DNA of 64,000 nucleotides from Phycisphaerae bacterium (GTDB lineage Bacteria; Planctomycetota; Phycisphaerae; UBA1845; PWPN01): NCBI GenBank assembly GCA_030372985.1, contig JAUCQB010000195.1, positions 33,644 through 97,643 of the forward strand. Direction: 5' to 3'. Within the stretch, counting starts at the first letter, position 1. Every line of letters begins with the position of its first letter. The translations under genes were made by a program, and so were the position numbers. Below, piece by piece: positions 42,468 through 50,509 of this stretch. The notes beneath the pieces are model-generated. The model did no database searches, was not told where the DNA came from, and saw only the letters and a program-made list of their open reading frames with translations.

Positions 42468-42552
42468 TCTCGCAGACGCAGTGACGCGGAGTAGTGCAAC
42501 GAGCGGCCGGGGCAGCCATCAACCTCTGTGGGCTCCGCGGCTTTGCGAGAGA
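42468..42552. repeat. Folded-back GCAGACGCAG / CTCTGTGG-type cassette
   Basis: TCTCGCAGACGCAGTGACGC at 42468-42487 (continuing GGAG) and CTCTGTGGGCTCCGCGGCTT at 42524-42543 (continuing TGCGAGAGA) are imperfect reverse complements, with CTCCGCG and GCGAGA matching. Units of GCAGAnGC are characteristic of a widespread anonymous spacer repeat that I recall from many uncultured-bacterium genomes. It begins 45 nt after the HAD stop. The rest of 42423-42963 has no credible gene. Confidence 0.5.
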
Positions 42553-42963
42553 TCGCACACATTCGTCCCCTGGCATAAACGGGTACCCGGATTCAGCCTG
42601 TCTTCGGGCTCATCTTTGGGCTCGAGCCCTGACTCTTCCTTCTGGACAAGCGCACCAGGCCCGACAGCCGGTCAGGGTTGGCCCGACTCCGCCACAGGCT
42701 CCGATGCAGGCGAGCGAGGACAGAGGATGGAGACGAGCGGCCTGAATCGAGATTCCGCATCCCTTACACTCTGGATGTAAGGAATCCTGGTCCGTGGCGG
42801 TGTGCCTGGGCACGCCTCGAGACGAAAGACCTACGAGATAGTGGGCTCGACTCCGACATTTCGGAGCATCGGTCGCTCCCTCTCGAGGGCTTTCCTTCAA
42901 TCGTATCCTCGTAACCTCTTTCGATTGCGATACTAAGGATGTTCACGATCCTCCTGCCCGGCC

Positions 42964-42979
42964 TGGCACGGTTTGTGCT
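42964..42979 (+). promoter_or_regulatory. Sigma54 (RpoN) -24/-12 promoter
   Basis: TGGCACGGTTTGTGCT matches the consensus TGGCACGnnnnTTGCW at 11 of the 12 fixed positions, with GG and GC at the required spacing. Transcription would begin about 12 nt after the GC, near 42,990, just before the ABM gene start at 42992. An enhancer-binding activator should act from upstream; none is encoded beside it. Confidence 0.6.
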
Positions 42980-42991
42980 AATACCTCTGCC

Positions 42992-43321
42992 ATGGTCCAG
43001 GTTGTCCTCACCATGGTGGCCTATCCGCGTCGGGCGACGGAAATGATTCGAGCGCTACGGTCGCTCATGTTGCCGCTGCAAGCGGCGTCCGGTTTTGTGT
43101 CGTGCAGCCTCTACTCCGAACCTGACCGCCCAGAGGCGCTTTGCTACGTGGAGGAATGGCAGACCCCGGAAGAACTGGATCGGGTGATTCGCTCGAGCCA
43201 TTACACCCAGTTGCTCGCCCTGATGGAGGCAGCGGCCGAACCGCCCGATCTTCGGCTCAACTGGGTCACGGACGTTAAGGGACTGGAGTATCTGGAGGCG
43301 GTCAGACTGGGCGATCACTGA
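42992..43321 (+). CDS. ABM-domain (antibiotic biosynthesis monooxygenase-like) protein
   Basis: A 109-residue ferredoxin-like dimeric alpha/beta protein. The ABM pattern is visible as VVLTMVAYPRRATEMIRALR, GFVSCSLYSEPDRPEALCYVEEWQTPEELDRVIRSSHY and a C-terminal beta strand. Members oxidise quinols or polyketides without cofactors, or are simply ligand-binding. It is the first gene behind a sigma54-type promoter and lies 98 nt before an RND efflux operon, which suggests processing or sensing of an aromatic compound that is also exported. Confidence 0.8.
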   Translation: MVQVVLTMVAYPRRATEMIRALRSLMLPLQAASGFVSCSLYSEPDRPEALCYVEEWQTPEELDRVIRSSHYTQLLALMEAAAEPPDLRLNWVTDVKGLEYLEAVRLGDH

Positions 43322-43419
43322 TCGGCATTGCATCGATTCTCTGACGCGATCAGGATAGAGTGGCCTTGGAGGCGACGGCCGTATCCTCGGCCTCGAGCCA
43401 AGACATGGAGTAATTGAAC

Positions 43420-44646
43420 ATGCATCCATACCGATGTAGCGGCTACACGTTTGTTATCGCCGCCGTGATGACCGGTTGCGGGGCTGACGAGAAGGGTCGA
43501 CAGGCGGCTTTGCCGCCTCCCGAGGTGATCATCAGCCAGGTCGTCAGCCGTGAAGTCACAAACTTCGGGGAGTTCACCGGTCGGATTGACTCGGTTGAGA
43601 CGGTCGACGTCCGTGCCCGGGTCAGCGGCTATCTGGACAAGATCCATTTCACGGATGGCGACGAGGTCAAGCAGGGGGCCCTGCTGTTTCAGATTGATCC
43701 GCGTCCATTCAAGGCGTCGCTGGAGAATGCCAGAGGCCAGAAGGCGCAGTGGGAGGCCAAACTCGCCCGCGCCAAGGCGGATGTCCAACGGTATGAGAAG
43801 CTCGTACCCTCCGGCGCCGCCGCCCCCCAGGACCTGGACAAGGCCAAAGCCGACATGGGCGAGGCGATCGCGGCCATTCAGTCGGCGGATGCGACCATCG
43901 AGCAGGCAAGGCTGGACCTGGAATTCTCGACGATCAAGGCGCCGATAAGCGGGCGGATCTCAGAGGCGATGATGACCGAGGGCAACCTGGTCCGTGGGGA
44001 CAGCGATCTGCTCACTACGATCGTCTCACTGGATCCGATTTACGTCTATTTCAACATCGACGAGCGCACGCTGCTGCAAGTTGCAGAGTGGAGGCGGGCT
44101 TCCCTCCCGCCGGCAGCGACGCGGCCGGACTTGAGGTCGCTCGAGATCCCCGTCTATCTCGGTTTGATTAACGAGCAGGGCTACCCGCACAAGGGCGTCA
44201 TCAAGTTCGCCGACAACAAGGTGGATTCTTCCACCGGTACGATTCGCGTGCGGGGTACCTTTGATAACTCTCGACGTATCTTCTATCCGGGAATGTTTAC
44301 CCGCGTGCGCGTTCCGCTGACGGACCCGGCCAAGGCACTGCTGGTCATCGACCGGGCCATCGGCACGGACCAGAACCAGAAGTTCGTCTACGTCGTGGAT
44401 GACCAAAACATCGCTCAGTACCGCGCCGTCAAGCCGGGACGGCTCGAGGATGACGGATTGCGTGTGGTCACCGAAGGTCTGCAGCCGGGCGACTGGGTGA
44501 TCGTCACGGGGCTGCAGCGGGCCAGGCCCGGCAAGCCGGTGAACCCGCAGCGTGTGGAGATGCCGCGCAGCGGGATGAGAGCCGAATCGCGACCGGCAAT
44601 CATCGCTCCCGCTCAAGGTAAAGCGTCCAAGGCTGGGCAGCACTGA
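43420..44646 (+). CDS. RND efflux periplasmic adaptor (AcrA/MexE-like) lipoprotein
   Basis: A 408-residue membrane-fusion protein with a lipoprotein signal (TFVIAAVMTGC, Cys22 anchor). It has the lipoyl motif VRARVSGYLDKIHFTDGDEVKQGALLFQID, a helical hairpin (KAQWEAKLARAKADVQRYEKL onward), then IKAPISGRISEAMMTEGNLV and the beta-barrel region. This pattern is that of MexE/AcrA adaptors of drug-exporting pumps. GGAG lies 9-10 nt upstream of ATG 43420. The pump gene begins 13 nt after its stop. Confidence 0.92.
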   Translation: MHPYRCSGYTFVIAAVMTGCGADEKGRQAALPPPEVIISQVVSREVTNFGEFTGRIDSVETVDVRARVSGYLDKIHFTDGDEVKQGALLFQIDPRPFKASLENARGQKAQWEAKLARAKADVQRYEKLVPSGAAAPQDLDKAKADMGEAIAAIQSADATIEQARLDLEFSTIKAPISGRISEAMMTEGNLVRGDSDLLTTIVSLDPIYVYFNIDERTLLQVAEWRRASLPPAATRPDLRSLEIPVYLGLINEQGYPHKGVIKFADNKVDSSTGTIRVRGTFDNSRRIFYPGMFTRVRVPLTDPAKALLVIDRAIGTDQNQKFVYVVDDQNIAQYRAVKPGRLEDDGLRVVTEGLQPGDWVIVTGLQRARPGKPVNPQRVEMPRSGMRAESRPAIIAPAQGKASKAGQH

Positions 44647-44659
44647 CGGAGGATGACGG

Positions 44660-47600
44660 ATGTTGTCTCGTTTCTTCATCGACCGGCCGATCTTTGCCGC
44701 GGTGCTCTCGATCGTCATCACGATCGCCGGCATCGTGTCTCTCTTCGTGCTGCCCGTGGCGCAGTATCCGGAGATCACGCCGCCGACCGTCCAGGTCTCC
44801 TGCACTTACCCCGGAGCCAGCGCCAGCGTGGTGGCCGACACGGTGGCGGCGCCGATCGAGCAGCAGGTGAACGGCGTCGAAAACATGCTCTACATGTCCT
44901 CGTCCTGCACGAACGACGGGGCGTACAACCTGACAGTGACGTTCAAGCTGGGGACCAACCTGGACATGGCCCAGGTTCTGGTCCAGAACCGCGTCTCGAT
45001 GGCCATGCCCGTTCTTCCCAGCGAGGTAAAGGCAGCCGGTGTGACCACGAAGAAGAAATCGCCGGCCATTCTGCTGTGTGTCAACCTGATCTCGCCGGAT
45101 GGCCGCTACGACCAGCTCTATCTGAGCAATTACGCGACGATTCAGGTGAAGGACGAGCTGGCGCGGCTCGAAGGCGTGGGTGACGTCATGTACTTCGGCC
45201 AGCAGGACTACAGCATGCGCGTCTGGCTCGATCCGGAGAGGTTGTCCGCGGTCAATCTCACCACCACCGACGTGATCAAGTCGCTGCAGGAGCAGAATAT
45301 CCAGGTGGCCGCCGGCCAGATCGGCCAGCCGCCGACACAGGAGGTCCTGGATTTTCAGTGCACCATGAACACCCTGGGCCGGCTCACAACCCCCGAGCAG
45401 TTCGGAGACATCATCCTCAAGACCGGCAGCGAAGGCCAGATCACGCGCGTTCGCGACGTGGCCCGCATCGAACTGGGAGCCAAGAACCGCGACCAGAGCT
45501 GCATGTTGGACGGCAAGCCCTCCATCGGCCTGGCGATCTTCCAGTTGCCGGGCTCGAACGCCTTGGCGACGGCCGATCGGGTCCGAGCCAAAATGGAGCA
45601 GCTCAAGGCAAGCTTCCCTGACGGTGTCGATTACGCGATTGTCTACGATACTACCCCCTTCATCAGGGAATCCATCCACGAAGTGGTCAACGCCCTGCGC
45701 GACGCCTTCATTCTCGTGGCGATCGTCGTACTGGTGTTCCTGCAAAGCTGGCGGGCGACAATCATCCCCCTGGTCGCCGTTCCCGTTTCGCTCGTCGGCA
45801 CGTTCGCCGTCATGACGCTGCTCGGCTTCTCGCTTAACAACCTCTCGCTTCTGGGCCTGGTTCTGGCCATCGGCGTAGTGGTGGACGACGCGATCGTCGT
45901 GGTCGAGAACTGCGAGCGGTGGATCGAGCAGGGCTTATCGCCGAAAGAAGCGGCCCGCAAGTCGATGGATGAGGTGACGGTCGCAGTGATCGCCATCGCT
46001 TTCGGCCTGAGCGCGGTGTTCATTCCGGTCGCGTTCATCGCGGGCATCACCGGCCAGTTCTACCGCCAGTTCGCCCTGACCATCGCGACCTCGACGCTCA
46101 TCTCGGCGTTCAACTCCCTGACGCTGAGCCCGGCCCTGGCGGCGATCGTTCTCAAGCCGAAGGGCGGCCATGGGAAGGGTCATGGCGACGCATTGCCCAG
46201 GCTGGGAATCGTGGTACTGCTCGGCTTGCTGGCCTACGTGATGCTGACACCCTATCTGGCACCGATCTTCGGACTGCCGGCGTCGAGCATGGAAGCCCAG
46301 GGGCACGGCGAAACCGGCGCGCCAGGCGGCAGCCCGCTCCTGATCTGGGCGGTCCGGGCGGCGGCGTTTCTCATCGGATGCGTTGTGGGATGGTTCCTGG
46401 CCGGCCTGATTAACCGGCTGCTCGCGGGGTTCTTCAAGGGCTTCAACGCGGTTTTCGGCTGGGTGACGGCCGGCTATGCCCATGCCGTCCGCGGGGCGAT
46501 CCGGGTGTCTGCAGTGATTCTCGTGATCTTCGGCGGGCTGCTCTATGCGACCTATTACGGTCTCAAGACCGTGCCGACGGGCTTCATCCCTTCCCAGGAC
46601 AAGGGCTATCTGCTGGTGAACGTCCAGTTGCCGGATGCGGCATCGCTGGTCCGCACGGAGGAGGTCGTGGCGAGACTCGACGCGATGGCCCGTGAGATGC
46701 CTGGCGTCAGGCACGTGATCGGCATAGCCGGTCAGTCATCACTTCTTGCCACAAACGGCTCTAATCTCGGATCGGTGTACGTGATTCTCGATCATTTCGA
46801 GAATCGCCATTCACCGGAGCTCTACTCCGACCGCATCGCCGCTAACCTGCGCAAGCTGGCCTACGCGAAGATCCCTGAGGCGGACGTCGCCGTGTTCGGC
46901 GCGCCCCCCGTCGATGGCCTCGGCACCGCCGGCGGCTTCAAGATTATGGTCGAGGACCGCAGCGGAGGCGGGCTGCAGGCGCTGGCCGAGCAGACCGACA
47001 ACCTGGTCGCGCGGGCGCGCGAGGAAACGGGACTGGTAGGCGTCTTCACGATGTTCCGGGCCAACACTCCCCAACTCTACGTGGATATCGATCGAACGAA
47101 GTGCAAGAGCGCGGGCGTGGCACTCAGTGACGTCTTCAACACGCTCCAGACGAATCTCGGAGCCTACTACGTCAATGACTTTAACCAGTTCGGGCGGACC
47201 TGGCAGGTCAACGCCCAGGCGGAGTCGCCTTTCCGTTCCCGGCCCGAGGACGTGGGTAGGCTTCAGGTGCGCAACGCCAACGGCGGCATGGTGCCGCTGG
47301 GCTCCATCGTCACCGTCCGCGATGTCACCGGGCCGATGATGATCACGCGGTACAACATGTATCCGGCGGCGGCGATCAACGGGGCTCCGGCGATGGGACA
47401 GAGCTCCGGCCAGGCCATCGCCACCATGGAGCGGCTGTCCAACCAGGAGATGGCCAGGGGCATGGCCACGGAATGGACCGAACTGACCTACATGGAAATC
47501 CTGGCCGGCAGCACTGCCGCCTTCATTTTCCCGCTCTGCGTCCTGTTTGTCTTCCTGACGCACTCGGCGGAGTACGAGAGCTGGGCCCTGCCGCTGGCAA

Positions 47601-48067
47601 TCATCCTGATCGCGCCCCTGAGCATCTCGTTTGCGCTCCTTGGCGTCTCGCTGAACGGAATCGACAACAACATCTTTGTGCAGATCGGGTTCGTGGTGCT
47701 CATCGGGCTGGCGTGTAAGAACGCCGTGCTCATCGTCGAGTTCGCCAAACACGAGCGGGACCACGGCCGGTCCCGCAAGGACGCGGCCGTCGAGGCCTCG
47801 CGACTGCGCCTGCGGCCGATCCTCATGACATCCTTTGCGTTCATCCTCGGCGTGGTTCCGCTGGTGCTTGCCAGGGGAGCCGGGGCCGAGATGCGCGTTG
47901 CCCTGGGGGTCGCCGTCTTCGCCGGCATGATGGGCGTGACCGCCTGCGGGATTTTCTTCACACCGGTTTTCTACAACGTTATCACCTGGGTGACCGAGCG
48001 GAAGGCGCGGGCGGAAGGGCCAAGCTCTGTGCTCGCGCCGGCTCAGACTGTTGCAGAGGGACACTGA
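44660..48067 (+). CDS. HAE-type RND multidrug efflux pump with extra two-helix insert
   Basis: A 1135-residue inner-membrane proton antiporter of the AcrB/MexF type. The N-terminus MLSRFFIDRPIFAAVLSIVI and LPVAQYPEITPPTVQVSCTYPGA are diagnostic, and the proton relay is in GVVVDDAIVVVENCERW. The second half restarts with FIPSQDKGYLLVNVQLP, and TM10 contains GLACKNAVLIVEFA. Residues about 500-593, between the two halves, are an insertion with a Gly/His-rich start (KGGHGKGHGDALP) and two additional hydrophobic stretches (LGIVVLLGLLAYVMLTPYL; LIWAVRAAAFLIGCVVGWFL). Usual members are about 1040 residues. GGAGG is 8 nt before ATG. The stop overlaps the next ATG by one base. Confidence 0.94.
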   Translation: MLSRFFIDRPIFAAVLSIVITIAGIVSLFVLPVAQYPEITPPTVQVSCTYPGASASVVADTVAAPIEQQVNGVENMLYMSSSCTNDGAYNLTVTFKLGTNLDMAQVLVQNRVSMAMPVLPSEVKAAGVTTKKKSPAILLCVNLISPDGRYDQLYLSNYATIQVKDELARLEGVGDVMYFGQQDYSMRVWLDPERLSAVNLTTTDVIKSLQEQNIQVAAGQIGQPPTQEVLDFQCTMNTLGRLTTPEQFGDIILKTGSEGQITRVRDVARIELGAKNRDQSCMLDGKPSIGLAIFQLPGSNALATADRVRAKMEQLKASFPDGVDYAIVYDTTPFIRESIHEVVNALRDAFILVAIVVLVFLQSWRATIIPLVAVPVSLVGTFAVMTLLGFSLNNLSLLGLVLAIGVVVDDAIVVVENCERWIEQGLSPKEAARKSMDEVTVAVIAIAFGLSAVFIPVAFIAGITGQFYRQFALTIATSTLISAFNSLTLSPALAAIVLKPKGGHGKGHGDALPRLGIVVLLGLLAYVMLTPYLAPIFGLPASSMEAQGHGETGAPGGSPLLIWAVRAAAFLIGCVVGWFLAGLINRLLAGFFKGFNAVFGWVTAGYAHAVRGAIRVSAVILVIFGGLLYATYYGLKTVPTGFIPSQDKGYLLVNVQLPDAASLVRTEEVVARLDAMAREMPGVRHVIGIAGQSSLLATNGSNLGSVYVILDHFENRHSPELYSDRIAANLRKLAYAKIPEADVAVFGAPPVDGLGTAGGFKIMVEDRSGGGLQALAEQTDNLVARAREETGLVGVFTMFRANTPQLYVDIDRTKCKSAGVALSDVFNTLQTNLGAYYVNDFNQFGRTWQVNAQAESPFRSRPEDVGRLQVRNANGGMVPLGSIVTVRDVTGPMMITRYNMYPAAAINGAPAMGQSSGQAIATMERLSNQEMARGMATEWTELTYMEILAGSTAAFIFPLCVLFVFLTHSAEYESWALPLAIILIAPLSISFALLGVSLNGIDNNIFVQIGFVVLIGLACKNAVLIVEFAKHERDHGRSRKDAAVEASRLRLRPILMTSFAFILGVVPLVLARGAGAEMRVALGVAVFAGMMGVTACGIFFTPVFYNVITWVTERKARAEGPSSVLAPAQTVAEGH

Positions 48068-49626
48068 TGTCACGCTACGTTCGAGGACGCCAAAACGGGT
48101 ACGCCGTGGGTACGGTCGGACTGGCCGCGATGATGCTGGCCGGCTGCATGGTCGGCCCGAACTACAAGGAGCCGACTGCCCCTCTCCAAGAGGAATGGAT
48201 GGAACCCGGCCATCCTGGCATACAGCGCGGTCCCGCGGAATTGACCAAGTGGTGGGAGGTGTTCAACGATCCCGTCCTTACCACCCTGGTGCAACGGGCC
48301 TATGAGAACAATCCTTCCCTGCACGCGGCGGCAGTACGTGTATTGGAGGCCCAAGCGACCCGCGGAATCGCCGTGGGACAGCTTTTTCCTCAGCAGCAGG
48401 AGGCCACGGGCGATTTCTCGTGGAACCGGATGAGCGAGAACAACGAGACGCCAGCCGGGTCCAATAACGGTTTTCACACTTGGGAACTGCCGGGGCTTTC
48501 GGTTAGCTGGGAACTGGACATCTGGGGCCGCTTCCGTCGCGGGATTGAAGCGGAGGATGCCTCGGTCCTGGCTTCACTGGCGAATTATGACGACGTTCTG
48601 GTCAGCCTGATTGCCGAGGTGGCGACCGATTACGTTCTCCTTCGTACGCTGGAGGAGCAGTTGGAGATCGTCCGCCAGAACCTCCAGATTCAACAGGAAG
48701 GCTATGCGATCGTGAAGCTTCGGCGTGAAGCCGGAACGGCCACCGAGCTTGACCTGGCACAGTCACAGGCCCTGGTAAGCGACACGGAGAGCCAGATCCC
48801 TGCTACAGAGGCGAGCATACGGCAGACACGGATCGCCATCTGCGTGCTGTTGGGGATACCGCCGCAGGACATCACCGAACTGCTCGGTCCCAAGCGGCCT
48901 ATTCCTGCTCCCCCTGCGACGGTTCAGCTCGGCATGCCGGCCGAGTTTCTCCGCAGGAGGCCCGACATCCGCCGAGCCGAGCGACAGTTGGCGGCTCAGT
49001 CGGCCAACATCGGCATTGCCGTGTCGGATCTGCTTCCCCACTTCTCCCTGGTCGGCGACATCAGCCTGTCAGCGGAGCATTTCTCCGACGTTTTCCGCGG
49101 CGAGAGCTACCAGGCATTTGCCGGTCCGTCGGTTCGATGGGCGATTCTGAACTACGGCCGGATCGAAAATAACGTTCGTGTGCAGGATGCCGAGTTCCAG
49201 GCGTTGATCAGCGATTACGAGAACCTCGTTCTCCAAGCCCAGGGCGAGGTCGAGAGCGCGGTGGCCGGGCTCGTCGGCGCCCAGCAGCAGATCGCGCCGT
49301 TGAGTGCGAGCGCGGAGGCCGCGGATCGAGCAGTCAAGGTGGCCCAGCAGCAGTACAAGGGAGGTATTGCTGACTACATCCGTGTGCTGGTGGCCGAACA
49401 GTTCCTGATCACGGAGCAGACAAGTCTGGTCGAGACGCAAGGGTCGGCGGCGCAGAACCTGATCACCCTTTACCGGGCGCTTGGCGGCGGCTGGGAACTG
49501 CGTGAGGGCGGCGACCTGGTGCCCGCGAATATCAAGGAGCAGATGCGGAAACGCACGAACTGGGGCGGGATGATCGACAGTGACCGCATCCCGCAAACAC
49601 GGCCGGCGGGCAATCCCGCCTTGTGA
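48067..49626 (+). CDS. RND outer-membrane lipoprotein (NodT/OprM-like)
   Basis: A 519-residue outer-membrane channel. The lipoprotein signal ends MMLAGC, followed by MVGPNYKEPTAP, the characteristic start of NodT-family factors. Then come LTKWWEVFNDPVLTTLVQRAYENNP, the first OEP repeat, and the second with FLRRRPDIRRAERQLAAQSANIGIAVSDLLP. It completes the tripartite drug-efflux machine with the two preceding genes. ATG shares one base with the preceding TGA (TGATG), indicating coupled translation. Confidence 0.93.
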   Translation: MSRYVRGRQNGYAVGTVGLAAMMLAGCMVGPNYKEPTAPLQEEWMEPGHPGIQRGPAELTKWWEVFNDPVLTTLVQRAYENNPSLHAAAVRVLEAQATRGIAVGQLFPQQQEATGDFSWNRMSENNETPAGSNNGFHTWELPGLSVSWELDIWGRFRRGIEAEDASVLASLANYDDVLVSLIAEVATDYVLLRTLEEQLEIVRQNLQIQQEGYAIVKLRREAGTATELDLAQSQALVSDTESQIPATEASIRQTRIAICVLLGIPPQDITELLGPKRPIPAPPATVQLGMPAEFLRRRPDIRRAERQLAAQSANIGIAVSDLLPHFSLVGDISLSAEHFSDVFRGESYQAFAGPSVRWAILNYGRIENNVRVQDAEFQALISDYENLVLQAQGEVESAVAGLVGAQQQIAPLSASAEAADRAVKVAQQQYKGGIADYIRVLVAEQFLITEQTSLVETQGSAAQNLITLYRALGGGWELREGGDLVPANIKEQMRKRTNWGGMIDSDRIPQTRPAGNPAL

Positions 49627-49738
49627 TAGAAAGGGCAGAGAGGACATCGACGCTTGTGACATCCGGCAATCGGCGAATATCAACCCGGATTCGGACTCGG
49701 CTTGTGCTGACGAACCCGGCGAAGTGGAGGAACCAGCT

Positions 49739-50509
49739 ATGACGATGACTCGACCTTTTCTCTCCTGCGGAATGCTGTTTGGCGTCATCGCCGCAGCCGC
49801 GCTGACCGGTTGCGCGCCGCCGCAATCGCGGGTGCGCGAGATTGACGCCCAGGCCGGACCGATCTTCAAGCAGATGTGCGACACCCTGGACGGCGCGAAG
49901 GCGGTTCGCTTTCGAGTCCGCGCCGTGACGGACAGGCCCGTGGAGACGGGCCAGCTTGCCCAGTTTCACCGGACAAGCGAAGTCACGGTGGTCAGGCCCG
50001 ATCGCCTCTACGGGAAAACCGATTCGGACGACGGCCAATGGTCGGTCTGGTATCGAGGTGGCAAGCTGACGGTGCTTGACAGGGAAGCCAACGTCTACGC
50101 GACGGAGACCGTACCTGGCCGCATCGACAAGATGCTTGACTATATGGTCGACAACTACGACGTCGTCATGCCGATGGCCGACCTTTTGGTCGGAAAGACG
50201 TATGACTCGCTGCTCGCCGATGTCGAGGAAGGCACGTACGTCGGGCTCCACTTTGTTGGCGAAACGAAATGTCACCACCTGCTGTTCCGGCAGCAGAACA
50301 TCGACTGGCAGATCTGGATCGATGCCGGCAAGCTGCCTTTGCCGCGAAAACTCGTCATCACCTACACACAGGAACCGGCCCAGCCGCAATACGTCGCTAC
50401 GATAGATGACTGGGACCTTGCGCCAACCTTCTCAGATGGGACATTCACATTCGCTGCGCCGGCCGGTGCGAAAAACGTTCCGATGTCAGGCCTGGTCGCC
50501 GGGGAATGA
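49739..50509 (+). CDS. DUF2092-type lipoprotein
   Basis: A 256-residue periplasmic lipoprotein (lipobox AALTGC). The mature part is a LolA-like beta fold of the DUF2092 type: IFKQMCDTLDGAKAVRFRV, RPDRLYGKTDSDDGQW, GKLTVLDREANVYATETVP, MPMADLLVGKTYDSLLADVEEGTYVGLHFVGETKCHHLLF and a C-terminal LAPTFSDGTFTFAAPAGAK. It starts 112 nt after the efflux operon, with GGAGG 7-8 nt before ATG 49739. It overlaps the next gene by 4 nt (ATGA), and that gene carries the same domain. The role may be lipid or lipoprotein binding by analogy with LolA, but that is inference. Confidence 0.85.
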   Translation: MTMTRPFLSCGMLFGVIAAAALTGCAPPQSRVREIDAQAGPIFKQMCDTLDGAKAVRFRVRAVTDRPVETGQLAQFHRTSEVTVVRPDRLYGKTDSDDGQWSVWYRGGKLTVLDREANVYATETVPGRIDKMLDYMVDNYDVVMPMADLLVGKTYDSLLADVEEGTYVGLHFVGETKCHHLLFRQQNIDWQIWIDAGKLPLPRKLVITYTQEPAQPQYVATIDDWDLAPTFSDGTFTFAAPAGAKNVPMSGLVAGE

